Positions 36,040-44,593 of a DNA stretch of 64,000 nt are shown here, in pieces (the first letter of the stretch is position 1; every line of letters begins with the position of its first letter). Under the pieces are notes generated by a model. The model was not told the origin of the DNA. It saw nothing but the letters and a program-made list of their open reading frames with translations, and made no database searches. The translations under genes were made by a program, and so were the position numbers. Source of the DNA: Candidatus Bathycorpusculum acetigenes (lineage in GTDB: Archaea > Thermoproteota > Bathyarchaeia > Bathyarchaeales > Bathycorpusculaceae); assembly GCA_009781675.1 (NCBI GenBank), contig WQVG01000001.1:62001-126000 (forward strand), in the 5' to 3' direction.

Positions 36040-36113
36040 GGGCCGGTAGTTCAGCTGGTATGAACGCTTGATTTGCAATCAAGAGGTCGGGGGTTCAAAT
36101 CCCCCCCGGTCCA
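36040..36113 (+). tRNA. tRNA-Ala (TGC)
   Basis: A complete 74-nt cloverleaf without intron. The acceptor GGGCCGG pairs with CCGGTCC and includes the G3-U70 wobble pair that identifies alanine tRNAs. The anticodon arm is CTTGA-TTTGCAA-TCAAG with anticodon TGC, and the T arm is GGGGG-TTCAAAT-CCCCC. The discriminator base is A; CCA is not encoded. Confidence 0.96.
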
Positions 36114-36637
36114 CTTTTCAATCTACCGACGGCTTCTTTATTCGTTTGGTCATTGAATAATTTGGTGATGGTCATGTGGTATGTTTATTGTTTGTGGATG
36201 ATTGCTTGATAGGGATCTAATCGATATGTAGGCGGGATGGTTGCGCTATATCCGCTAACATGTTGTGATGCGTTAGTGCTGTGTTGTTTCCCAACTATGT
36301 TGGATCAAATTTTTGGATGTGAACTGAGTTTTTGGGGATGGTTATCCAAATTGGTAATAAATCGATTGTTTCCCTGCTGGTTTGAAATGAACACCACAAA
36401 TAATCTTTCTGTGTTTATTTCAACAGTTATATATTAATACAATAGTTTATTAGGGAGACAACTGTTGTGGTGTCCTTTAGTGACGTATGATGAGGGATTG
36501 CGTTCATACAAGGCGATTGCCTTCATTGAAAGCGTAAAATCGATTTGTTATTGTAAATTAGACACAATCCCAAAACAGGACGTTCTTGCAAAGCAAAAAA
36601 CCCTTAGATATAACTCTAAATGTTTAGGTGAAAATTT
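36114..36637 (+). other. Upstream region of the his operon
   Basis: About 520 bp with no accepted gene. It contains the likely his promoter (36427-36436) and a leader of about 170 nt if that box is used. I looked for a His-rich leader peptide or an attenuator-type hairpin and see none. The aggtga site 9 nt before the hisG ATG is the ribosome-binding site. Confidence 0.45.
36427..36436 (+). promoter_or_regulatory. Candidate his operon TATA box
   Basis: The sequence ttatatatta is a good TATA match. It lies 200 nt upstream of hisG, predicting a long leader. A closer box cannot be excluded because the intervening sequence is A/T-rich. Confidence 0.35.
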
Positions 36638-37639
36638 ATGGATAAACTAAAATTTGCCATCCCCAAAGGTTCCCTAGAAAAAGCAACCGCAGAATTCTTC
36701 TCTAAATCCGGATTCAAACTCGGCGGAACCGATCGCACATACCGCCCAACTATAAACGACCCCCAGATCGAGATGAAAGTACTACGACCCCAAGAAATCC
36801 CCGTGTTTGTCAGCGAAGGTTTGCAGGACATAGGTATCACAGGCGAGGACTGGGTAAAAGAAAACCGTGCCGATGTAGAGATCCTTCAAAATCTCGAGTA
36901 CGGCAAAATCCGTCTAGTCATTGCAGTGCCAAAAAATGTTCCCGCAGGTACCACACTGGGTCAGTTCATGGAGTCTATTTGGAGTCAAGATAAAAACTTC
37001 CGCGTCAGTACCGAATACCTAAACATCGCCTCCGAATACCTTAAAAGCACCCCCGAATACAAAGCCCGCTTCGGCGATGTTGACCCTGTGTTGGTTACAC
37101 CGTGGTGGCGAAAAGGCGATAACCCCAAGGCTAAAATCTTTCTCTCCTTTGGCGCCACAGAAGCTAAACCACCCGAAAATAGTGACTGTATCATGGACGT
37201 AACCGAAACCGGAACCACCATAGAAGCCAACGGTCTGCGCATAATCGACACAGTCCTTACATCCTCAGCTATTCTCATCGCCAATAAAAAAGCGCTCCAA
37301 GACCCACAGAAACGCGAAAAAATCTACGATATCGTAGCCCTACTAAAAGGCGTCGTAGACGGCTCAAAACGTATACACATATTTGTCAACGTCAAAAAAG
37401 AAAACCTCCAAACACTGCTAACTGAACTGCCCGCCCTCAAAAATCCCACGATCTCCCCGCTAACAGACGAGGGATGGGTAGGAGTCAACACAGTCATCGA
37501 AAAGGACTGCTTCATAGGCATACTTCCCAAAATCCGTCGACTCGCCCAGGGCTTAGTGGTATTTGAGCCGCGACAGGTGTTAGCACTCGACGAAATCGCC
37601 CGGAGAACAGACTGCCAATGCAAAACCAACCAACCCTAA
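36638..37639 (+). CDS. hisG: ATP phosphoribosyltransferase (HisG, long form)
   Basis: Condenses ATP with PRPP, the first committed step of histidine synthesis. At 333 aa it has the catalytic two-domain core plus a C-terminal regulatory region (from about residue 245, IHIFVNVKKENLQTLLTEL), typical of the long form that senses histidine itself and needs no HisZ. The N-terminal FAIPKGSLEKATAEFF and the PRPP loop region DVTETGTTIEANGLRIID are clear. It starts at ATG after aggtga. Its last 22 nt overlap hisD. Family long forms are nearer 290 aa, so this one has some extra sequence in the middle region around SEYLKSTPEYKARFGD. Confidence 0.95.
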   Translation: MDKLKFAIPKGSLEKATAEFFSKSGFKLGGTDRTYRPTINDPQIEMKVLRPQEIPVFVSEGLQDIGITGEDWVKENRADVEILQNLEYGKIRLVIAVPKNVPAGTTLGQFMESIWSQDKNFRVSTEYLNIASEYLKSTPEYKARFGDVDPVLVTPWWRKGDNPKAKIFLSFGATEAKPPENSDCIMDVTETGTTIEANGLRIIDTVLTSSAILIANKKALQDPQKREKIYDIVALLKGVVDGSKRIHIFVNVKKENLQTLLTELPALKNPTISPLTDEGWVGVNTVIEKDCFIGILPKIRRLAQGLVVFEPRQVLALDEIARRTDCQCKTNQP

Positions 37640-38916
37640 AATTCTGGAACTCAAACCAACTGCCCCCAGATTGGTTCCGCCGACAGCAAACCAACCAAAA
37701 CCAAGCGGAACTCGAAGCTGACATAAAAACTATCATAAACCGCGTTCGAATTGAAGGCGACCAGGCTCTTCTTGACTTCACCCAAAAATTCGACAAAGCC
37801 ATCCTCACACCCACCACCATCAAAATTAGCCCATCAGAAATCAAAGAAGCCTACCAACAAGTAACAAAAGAGCAAGTGGTTGCCATCGAATTCATGAAAC
37901 AGCGCGTCAGCATCTTCCAACAACAACTGCTCACACAAACCAATGTTTGTGCCTTCAACGAGGGTATCATGGTTCAAACTATGTTGCAGCCCCTCGAAAG
38001 TGTCGGTTGCTATGTCCCCGGCGGCCAAGCCGCCTACCCAAGCACCGTTGTTATGACCGCACTGGTCGCCAAAATCGCCGGCGTCAAAAGAATCGTGATA
38101 TGTTCCCCTTCCAATGCAGAGGGCAAAGTTAACCCACTAGTGCTTGTCGCCGCCGATATATGTGGAATAAGCGAAATCTATCGGGTCGGAGGCGCCCAAG
38201 CCATCGCAGCGCTAGCCTACGGCACCCAAACCATAGTACCCGTACACAAAATCGTCGGACCCGGTAGCAAATATGTCACAGCCGCCAAAGTGATAGTCTC
38301 CCAAGATATTGCCATAGACATGCCCGCTGGACCCAGCGAAGTCCTCATCATAGCCGACCAATACGCAGACGCCCGTCTAATAGCCTACGACATGATCTCC
38401 CAAGCAGAACATGGCACCGATAGTGTCTCAGGCCTGATAACTCCCTCCCAAAAGCTGGCACAAGATGTACAGGCCTGGCTTACCAAACTAGTTGCCATGA
38501 CACCGCGTGCCGAAAAAATCCTCGGATCCCTAACTAAATATGGGTTTATCATCGTCTGCACAAACATGGAAGAAGCCATCAACCTAACCAACCAATTTGC
38601 CGCCGAACACCTAGAAGTCATGACAAACGACGCCAAAAAACTCTCCCAACGCCTTACTGCAGGTTTAATTCTGGTCGGTCCTTATAGTTCTGTACCGTTA
38701 AGCGACTATGCCAGCGGAACCAATCACGTATTACCCACAAGCGGCTTTGCCCAGTCATTTTCCGGACTCTCAGCTATGGACTTTATGCGCCGGGTCAGCA
38801 TCGTAGAATGCTCAAAGGAAGGCTTAGAAAAAGTCCGTACACACGTTAAAGTTTTAACTGACACTGAAAACCTTCCCAATCACTCCAAAGCCATAGATGC
38901 GAGATTTCAGCCATGA
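37618..38916 (+). CDS. hisD: Histidinol dehydrogenase
   Basis: Zinc- and NAD-dependent oxidation of histidinol to histidine, the final two steps of the pathway. The 432-aa length is standard. Family landmarks are [20 protein letters not shown], then [14 protein letters not shown] and the catalytic Glu-His pair in [12 protein letters not shown] second conserved region is [15 protein letters not shown]. The ATG lies inside the end of hisG (22-nt overlap) and the stop overlaps hisC by 4 nt. This continuous overlap indicates translation coupling across the operon. No abnormal residues were noticed. Confidence 0.96.
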   Translation: MQNQPTLKFWNSNQLPPDWFRRQQTNQNQAELEADIKTIINRVRIEGDQALLDFTQKFDKAILTPTTIKISPSEIKEAYQQVTKEQVVAIEFMKQRVSIFQQQLLTQTNVCAFNEGIMVQTMLQPLESVGCYVPGGQAAYPSTVVMTALVAKIAGVKRIVICSPSNAEGKVNPLVLVAADICGISEIYRVGGAQAIAALAYGTQTIVPVHKIVGPGSKYVTAAKVIVSQDIAIDMPAGPSEVLIIADQYADARLIAYDMISQAEHGTDSVSGLITPSQKLAQDVQAWLTKLVAMTPRAEKILGSLTKYGFIIVCTNMEEAINLTNQFAAEHLEVMTNDAKKLSQRLTAGLILVGPYSSVPLSDYASGTNHVLPTSGFAQSFSGLSAMDFMRRVSIVECSKEGLEKVRTHVKVLTDTENLPNHSKAIDARFQP

Positions 38917-40064
38917 ACACGTCCTACCAAGCCTGGTTCGACGAAAAATTGGCAAAGCTTCAAAACATTGATTGCTACAACGCTGGTATCACACCCGAAG
39001 GATTAGCTAAACAGCTCGGGGTTGAACAGTCAGAAATTATTAAACTCAACTTTAACGAAAACCTCTTCATCGATCGCACCAAACAGACCGCTCTCATAAA
39101 GCAACTAAGTGAAGAAATCGATCTTCGGTTATACCCCGAAGACGAAGAAGTCAAACTACGCAAAAAACTAAGCCACTACCTAAATGTCCCCCAAGACTTT
39201 TTAGTGGTAGGCAATGCAGGCGATGAATTAATAGACCGCATAGTAAGGCTCTTTATCGAACCACGCGATGTGGCAGTATCCTTTACACCTTCATTTGCTA
39301 TCCCAAGACTCTGTGTCAAGCGACAAGGCGGCCAATACATAGAGATACCCCTAAGAGCCAACTTCCAGCTCGACACAAACACCATGCTTAACACCTTTTC
39401 AGATAAAACACGCCTGCTCTATTTGTGCTCACCCAACAACCCTACTACAAACCAGCTAAACCCCCAAGACATCGAAAAACTAGTCCAAGCATTCCCCGGC
39501 ATAGTGATCCTAGACGAAGCCTATGGTGAATTTGCTGATTATAGCTTTATTTCTCGTATACAAGAATTCCCCAACATGATCATACTGCGCACATTCTCCA
39601 AAGCCTTTGGTCTAGCCATGTTACGGATAGGCTATGTCGTGGCCAACCCCGAATTAGCCGCGGTACTACGCGATAAAGTACCCCTACCCTACCCTGTAAG
39701 CGGCTTCTCTATTCGCATGGGTATAAAAATGCTCGAAAACATTGCTATAGCCCAAAATGCAGTCTCAGCACTTATAGCTGAGCGAGCAAACCTTATAGCA
39801 CAACTCAACCAAATAGACGGCGTAGAAGCCTTTCCCTCACAGACCGACTTTGTGCTCATAAACACCAAAGCCCCCGCTGATCAAGTCTACACTAAACTGC
39901 TCAGACGGGGCATCATACTCAAAAAATGGGGCAAACTCCTACAGTATGAAAACTGCTTCCGCATAACCGTGGGTCTGCCCGAGATGAATGCTAAACTACT
40001 TGAGGCACTAAAACAAATTCAAGGTGACAAAAAATATGATGAGGACACAAGAGGTTTATCGTAA
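38913..40064 (+). CDS. hisC: Histidinol-phosphate aminotransferase
   Basis: PLP-dependent transfer of an amino group from glutamate to imidazole acetol phosphate. The 383-aa protein is a fold-type I aminotransferase. The substrate/PLP landmarks are NFNENLF near the N-terminus, NAGDELIDRIVR, then LCSPNNPTTNQL, LDEAYGEF and the Schiff-base lysine in RTFSKAFGLAMLR. It starts at ATG with a 4-nt overlap to hisD, and hisB begins inside its last codons. A second aminotransferase of the same fold (CobD-like) occurs at 51-52 kb, but the operon position settles this one. Confidence 0.94.
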   Translation: MNTSYQAWFDEKLAKLQNIDCYNAGITPEGLAKQLGVEQSEIIKLNFNENLFIDRTKQTALIKQLSEEIDLRLYPEDEEVKLRKKLSHYLNVPQDFLVVGNAGDELIDRIVRLFIEPRDVAVSFTPSFAIPRLCVKRQGGQYIEIPLRANFQLDTNTMLNTFSDKTRLLYLCSPNNPTTNQLNPQDIEKLVQAFPGIVILDEAYGEFADYSFISRIQEFPNMIILRTFSKAFGLAMLRIGYVVANPELAAVLRDKVPLPYPVSGFSIRMGIKMLENIAIAQNAVSALIAERANLIAQLNQIDGVEAFPSQTDFVLINTKAPADQVYTKLLRRGIILKKWGKLLQYENCFRITVGLPEMNAKLLEALKQIQGDKKYDEDTRGLS

Positions 40065-40614
40065 AACCAAAGAAACCGAAGTTAGAGTTAGTGTCAACTT
40101 GGATGGGGAGGGTAAAGTCGCCATCGCTACAGGTGTGCCCTTTCTTGACCACATGCTAACTTCACTGGCCACCCACAGCTTAATTGACATATCTGCCTCA
40201 GTTAGAGGCGACTTGGTTCATCACTGCGTAGAAGACCTCGCTTTGGGCCTAGGCGAAGCCCTAAACAAGGCCTTAAGCACACGCGAGGGCATCACCCGAT
40301 TCGGAAACGCTACCACACCCATGGACTGCTCGCTGGCATCGGTCGCCGTCGACTTAGTCAAGCGGCCCTACTGCAAAATTGACCTCAAACTCAAAGGCAA
40401 AAAAATAGAAGACATGCCAACCGAAGACATTGTACACTTCTTTGAATCCCTAATTCAAACCCTGCAAGCCAACATTCACATCTTCATCCTCTATGGTAGC
40501 AACGACCACCACAAAACCGAAGCGGCAGTTAAAGCTCTTGCACTCTCACTTCGCCAAGCAGTTGCACTTGATCCCCGACGCAAAGGCGTACCCAGTAGCA
40601 AAGGAGTCATCTAA
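40036..40614 (+). CDS. hisB: Imidazoleglycerol-phosphate dehydratase
   Basis: Dehydrates imidazole glycerol phosphate in histidine synthesis; a manganese enzyme of 192 aa without the histidinol-phosphatase domain found in enterobacterial HisB. Metal ligands appear in PFLDHMLTSLATHS, LVHHCVEDLALGLGEAL and YGSNDHHKTEAAVKAL. I chose ATG 40036, which has AAGGTGA eight bases upstream; an in-frame GTG at 40024 overlaps that site and is less likely. The start lies inside hisC. Histidinol phosphatase is not encoded in the operon and must lie elsewhere. Confidence 0.95.
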   Translation: MMRTQEVYRKTKETEVRVSVNLDGEGKVAIATGVPFLDHMLTSLATHSLIDISASVRGDLVHHCVEDLALGLGEALNKALSTREGITRFGNATTPMDCSLASVAVDLVKRPYCKIDLKLKGKKIEDMPTEDIVHFFESLIQTLQANIHIFILYGSNDHHKTEAAVKALALSLRQAVALDPRRKGVPSSKGVI

Positions 40615-41220
40615 GTGGCTACTACAGCCATATTCGACTATGGCGCAGGAAACCTCCTCAGCCTCAAAACTGCCCTAGAAAAAACCAGCCTAACCACCTC
40701 CATCGCAACCAAAAAAGAGGACTTAATCAATGCAGACGCCATCGCCCTACCCGGTGTAGGAAATTTTTCAGCCTCACTTGAAAAGCTCAGCGCAGTCAAA
40801 GAGATCCTGCAGACAAAAGTCTTGGAGGGTACCCCTATATTGGGCATATGCTTGGGGCTACAATTGTTCTTTGAAACAAGCCAAGAAGGCCCCGGAAATG
40901 GACTAGCACTCTTCAAAGGCGAAGTTAAACAACTGCCCCAAACAGTAAAAGTGCCCCACATGGGTTGGAACACTCTAAACCTCAAAAAACCAGGTGCTCT
41001 CTTTGACGGTATTGTTGAGGACACCTACGTTTACTTCGTCCACTCACTATACCCTGACCCAGAGGACCCAAACATAGTGGCCACACAAACCCAATACGGA
41101 ACAACTTTCACCTCTGCTATCGCCCAAAAAAACATTTATGGCACCCAATTTCACCCTGAAAAATCCGGTGTGGCAGGTCTTCAAATACTTAAAAACTTTG
41201 CAAAAATAGTTGTACGGTGA
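40615..41220 (+). CDS. hisH: Imidazole glycerol phosphate synthase, glutaminase subunit
   Basis: Provides ammonia from glutamine to HisF. The 201-aa class I amidotransferase shows the early FDYGAGNLLSL motif, the nucleophile Cys in LGICLGLQLFFE, and the His-Glu pair in GTQFHPEKSG. It begins at GTG immediately after the hisB stop. The usual partner hisF is two genes downstream, with hisA between them. Length and catalytic triad are normal. Confidence 0.96.
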   Translation: MATTAIFDYGAGNLLSLKTALEKTSLTTSIATKKEDLINADAIALPGVGNFSASLEKLSAVKEILQTKVLEGTPILGICLGLQLFFETSQEGPGNGLALFKGEVKQLPQTVKVPHMGWNTLNLKKPGALFDGIVEDTYVYFVHSLYPDPEDPNIVATQTQYGTTFTSAIAQKNIYGTQFHPEKSGVAGLQILKNFAKIVVR

Positions 41221-41225
41221 CAAAT

Positions 41226-41951
41226 ATGCAGTTAATTCCCGCAATAGATCTCATGGGCGGCAAAATCGTCCGCCTAACCCAAGGCGCCGCCGAAACCGCC
41301 AAAACCTATGAAGCCCAATTCGGCACACCCCTTCAAGCAGCTCAGCGCTGGCAAATCGAGGGCGCAGGCAAACTCCACATAATCGACCTCGACGCAGCCT
41401 TTAGTATCGGCGACAACCGAGATGTCATCGCAGATATCGCAAAAAACATTACGTTACCCCTCCAAGTCGGCGGCGGCATACGTAGCTACGAAGTCGCAGA
41501 AAGTCTCCTAAAAGTCGGTGTCACCCAAGTCATACTAGGCTCTTTAGCTTTTAGCGACCCTTCAGCCATAACAAAAATCCAAAAATCATTCGGTTCTGAC
41601 ACCGTCATAGTGGCCTTAGATAACTGCAACGGGCACATCATGATCGATGGCTGGCAAACCGAAACCCCAATGACCGTAGATGAAGCCCTCAACAAATACA
41701 CTCAGCTAGGCGTCCACACCTTCCTTATAACCTCAATCGCACAAGATGGCATGCTAAACGGCCCCGACCTCCAAACCCTCTCAGCCGCCATTCACTCTTC
41801 AAACACCAAAATCATCGCCGCAGGCGGCATAGGAACCATCAGCGACCTATGCGCACTCAAAGAAATCAATTGCCAAGGCGCCGTCATCGGCAAAGCCCTA
41901 TATGAGGGGCGCTTCACACTAAAAGAAGCACTAACCCAGATAGGAACCTAA
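41226..41951 (+). CDS. hisA: ProFAR isomerase (HisA)
   Basis: An Amadori isomerase in histidine synthesis with a (beta/alpha)8 barrel. The catalytic acids are the Asp in IPAIDLMGGKIVRL and the Asp in ITSIAQDGMLNG. Phosphate-binding strands are QVGGGIRS and IIAAGGIGTISDL. I start it at ATG 41226 (MQLIPAIDL), which has ggtga five bases upstream; the GTG at 41217 that overlaps the hisH stop would add three residues. Because no trpF is near, dual HisA/TrpF (PriA) function cannot be judged. Confidence 0.95.
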   Translation: MQLIPAIDLMGGKIVRLTQGAAETAKTYEAQFGTPLQAAQRWQIEGAGKLHIIDLDAAFSIGDNRDVIADIAKNITLPLQVGGGIRSYEVAESLLKVGVTQVILGSLAFSDPSAITKIQKSFGSDTVIVALDNCNGHIMIDGWQTETPMTVDEALNKYTQLGVHTFLITSIAQDGMLNGPDLQTLSAAIHSSNTKIIAAGGIGTISDLCALKEINCQGAVIGKALYEGRFTLKEALTQIGT

Positions 41952-41952
41952 C

Positions 41953-42756
41953 ATGACGCTAGCAAAACGAATCATACCCTGCCTCGATGTCGACCACGGA
42001 CAAGTCGTCAAATGCATAAACTTCCAAAACCCTAAATCCACAGGAGATCCAACCGAAATGGCTCAACGCTACAGCGACCAAGGCGCCGACGAACTCGTTT
42101 TTTTGGACATCACCGCATCAAGTGAAAAACGCAACATCATGCAAAAATACGTCGAAAACGTTGCCAAAACCATAAACATCCCATTCACCGTCGGAGGCGG
42201 CATCCGAAGTGTACCAGATGCAAGACTGATCCTCTGTAGTGGCGCCGATAAAGTGTCAGTTAACACAGCCGCAGTCGAAAACCCCAACCTAATCACCGAA
42301 CTATCCGATGTTTTCGGACGGCAATGTATCGTATGTGCCATAGACGCCAAACGCAACTCCACTCCAACCAACGGAAAAACCATAGTAGACACACCCAAGG
42401 GCCCAGTTTGGTTTGAAGTCGTTACCTATGGTGGCAGAAAACACACAGGCATCGACGCATTAACATGGGCCACTGACGCCGAAAAACGAGGTGCCGGTGA
42501 ATTCTTAATAACTTCCATGGATAGAGATGGAACCAAAGACGGTTATGATATCGAGTTAACCCGCAATATAAGCGAACGCGTCAACGTTCCCATAATCGCA
42601 AGCGGCGGAGCCGGAGAACCTAAACACCTCTACGACGTATTCACCGAAGGCAAAGCCGATGCTGCACTGGCCGCATCAATTTTCCACTACAACAATTATC
42701 CTATTCCAAAAGTCAAAGACTACCTGCGTAAAATGGAGGTGACCATACGACAATAA
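41953..42756 (+). CDS. hisF: Imidazole glycerol phosphate synthase, cyclase subunit
   Basis: Uses ammonia from HisH to form imidazole glycerol phosphate and AICAR. The 267-aa (beta/alpha)8 barrel has the catalytic Asp in [15 protein letters not shown] and the second in [14 protein letters not shown], with phosphate motifs TVGGGIRS and [13 protein letters not shown]. Its TAA stop (42754-42756) overlaps the apparent ATA start of hisI by three bases, in the arrangement ATAA, directly analogous to the common ATGA overlap. A ggaggtga inside its final codons is positioned for hisI. Confidence 0.96.
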   Translation: MTLAKRIIPCLDVDHGQVVKCINFQNPKSTGDPTEMAQRYSDQGADELVFLDITASSEKRNIMQKYVENVAKTINIPFTVGGGIRSVPDARLILCSGADKVSVNTAAVENPNLITELSDVFGRQCIVCAIDAKRNSTPTNGKTIVDTPKGPVWFEVVTYGGRKHTGIDALTWATDAEKRGAGEFLITSMDRDGTKDGYDIELTRNISERVNVPIIASGGAGEPKHLYDVFTEGKADAALAASIFHYNNYPIPKVKDYLRKMEVTIRQ

Positions 42757-43085
42757 CACCCGACGAATTGCTAGCAAAGCTGGATTTCAAAAAAAGTAAT
42801 GGGCTCATTCCAGTTATAACCCAAGACGCCAAAACCAAAACCGTTCTAATGCAGGCCTATGCCAACAAAGAAGCCGTGGAACTGACACTTAAAACCAAAA
42901 AAGCAACCTACTGGAGCCGTAGCCGAAATGAACTCTGGATAAAAGGCGAAACCAGTGGAAACACACAAAAAATAATCTCAGTAACTACAGACTGCGACTG
43001 TGACTCACTACTATACATAGTCGAACAAACCGGCCCCGCATGTCACACCGGCGAATATAGTTGCTTCTACAATAAACTACTCTAA
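42753..43085 (+). CDS. hisI: Phosphoribosyl-AMP cyclohydrolase (apparent ATA start)
   Basis: Opens the purine ring of PR-AMP, the third step of histidine synthesis. The zinc-binding cysteines are in [11 protein letters not shown] and [10 protein letters not shown], and [14 protein letters not shown] is a strong family match. The protein ends without a HisE domain. The frame [12 protein letters not shown] matches the usual HisI N-terminus if ATA 42753 is the start. A perfect ggaggtga (42736-42743) lies nine bases upstream of that ATA, while the only standard alternative, TTG 42768, is 24 bases away. With the ATA start it has 110 aa and overlaps hisF as ATAA. HisE (PR-ATP pyrophosphatase) is not in this operon. 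Confidence 0.95.
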   Translation: MTPDELLAKLDFKKSNGLIPVITQDAKTKTVLMQAYANKEAVELTLKTKKATYWSRSRNELWIKGETSGNTQKIISVTTDCDCDSLLYIVEQTGPACHTGEYSCFYNKLL

Positions 43086-43103
43086 CAAGATCTTTCCAAA
43101 CCC

Positions 43104-43124
43104 GTTTTCACTATTTTTGAAAAC
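43104..43124 (+). terminator. Hairpin after hisI
   Basis: Arms gttttca and tgaaaac with a 7-nt loop, followed by cctgttttt. It begins 18 nt after the hisI stop. Hairpin plus T tract fits termination of the his operon. Confidence 0.45.
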
Positions 43125-43434
43125 ACCTGTTTTTGCTCTCTTCTTTGCCATAGATAACAAAAAATTAAACATAAACATAAACAAAAATAGCGCCTATCTG
43201 CATATATGGTTGTTGATGTGCGAACAGAACGATAAGTCAACGTGTGAGTTTGCTCGGATAGCACGATTTAGACGCCGAAATCGACTACAAAACTGTACAG
43301 CTAAAAGCCTTTTTAGCGTTGATTTCAAAACGGCAATAGTGTCGGGATAACTGTGTTTAAGTGATGTCAAAAGCTGTTTAAGCCCTTGAGTTAACACTTT
43401 TAAACATATTTGCCCTTTTTCTCTGTGGAATATT
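43125..43434. other. Intergenic stretch without a recognised gene
   Basis: About 310 bp between the his terminator and the AmrS-like gene. Several short frames exist on both strands, but none has a ribosome-binding site or protein-like composition. Confidence 0.4.
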
Positions 43435-44490
43435 ATGTCTCTGCATGAAGCTCTGCTCTACACTCGCCAATCTGACGGCAAAGTTAAATGTTGCCTCTGT
43501 GCACGTCGTTGCCTCATTAGTATGGGTGCGCCCGGATTCTGTTTGGTCCGAAAAAATGAAGACGGCGTTCTCTATAGTCTAAACTATGGTAAAGCCGTCT
43601 CTGTAGGCGTTGACCCTATCAGTAAAAAACCCTTGTATCACTTCAATCCTGGTGCTTTAGTGATGTCGATTGCGGCGGCTGGATGTAACTTCCGGTGTCA
43701 ATTCTGTGATAACTGGATGATCAGCCAAGATCATGAAGCTCCCGGTAATCCATTCCCGCCAGAGGAAGCGGTTAGGGCGGCGCAGAACGCGGGTTGTCAA
43801 GGTTTAAGCTACACCTATACCGAACCCACGATCTTTTTGGAATATGTCCATGACATTGCCAAGTTGGCTAAGCAGGCAGGGCTGTTTAACACCTTTGTAA
43901 CCAATGGCTATATGACCCCCGAAGCGGTCCAAACCATTGCGCCCTATCTTGATGCGGTTACGGTGGATTTTAAGGGCGGTGCTGACCCCGACTTTTACCG
44001 TACAAACATGAGTGTCCCAAATGTCGAGCCTATCTATGATACGCTAAAAGAATTCAAACTCCACAACGTTCACATTGAACTTACAAACCTCGTTGTCCCC
44101 AAAATCGGAGATTCCCCAGAACGCATCAGCATCCTATCTAAATGGATAAACGATTACTTGGGGCCTGATACCCCTCTTCATTTGTTGCGATTCCATCCAG
44201 AATACAAGATGGCCAGTATCCCTGCTACCAGTGTACAGGAAATGGAACATGCTTACCTAACCGCCAAAAACCAAGGTCTCAACTATGTCTACATCGGTAA
44301 CATCACTGATCACCCCGCCGAAAACACGATATGTCCCAACTGCGACACAGCCGGCATCAAACGTTGCGGTTTTGAAGTCACACAGTGGGACCTCACTGAT
44401 AACATGCGTTGCCCCGTCTGTGGACACCCTATCCCCATAAAAGGTAAACTCTGGCAAAACAACCAACGATTTCCCTACGCGCTCTTCTAA
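43435..44490 (+). CDS. AmrS-type radical SAM protein (AmmeMemoRadiSam system family)
   Basis: A 351-aa radical SAM protein of the COG1180/AmrS type, related to pyruvate formate-lyase activating enzymes. The N-terminus has a Cys-rich segment CCLCARRCLISMGAPGFC before the core, a hallmark of this subgroup. The SAM cluster motif is CNFRCQFCDNW. A C-terminal zinc-like set CPNCDTAGIKRC and CPVCGHPI follows. In many genomes it accompanies AMMECR1 and MEMO genes; neither is seen here. The natural reaction of AmrS is not established, so only the family is claimed. It starts at ATG and is monocistronic. Confidence 0.87.
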   Translation: MSLHEALLYTRQSDGKVKCCLCARRCLISMGAPGFCLVRKNEDGVLYSLNYGKAVSVGVDPISKKPLYHFNPGALVMSIAAAGCNFRCQFCDNWMISQDHEAPGNPFPPEEAVRAAQNAGCQGLSYTYTEPTIFLEYVHDIAKLAKQAGLFNTFVTNGYMTPEAVQTIAPYLDAVTVDFKGGADPDFYRTNMSVPNVEPIYDTLKEFKLHNVHIELTNLVVPKIGDSPERISILSKWINDYLGPDTPLHLLRFHPEYKMASIPATSVQEMEHAYLTAKNQGLNYVYIGNITDHPAENTICPNCDTAGIKRCGFEVTQWDLTDNMRCPVCGHPIPIKGKLWQNNQRFPYALF

Positions 44491-44593
44491 CTATTGTTAA
44501 ATGACTATAATTGACTGTAATCGTATTATGGAAATGGAATCTTGGATTAGTCTTATTAGTGCAAAGTTAGTTTGCTTTGTATAGCGTTTCTCT

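Noticed and set aside
36465-36650. Possible leader peptide upstream of hisG
   Set aside because: The translated frame has no run of histidines and runs into the hisG start. There is no attenuator-like structure.
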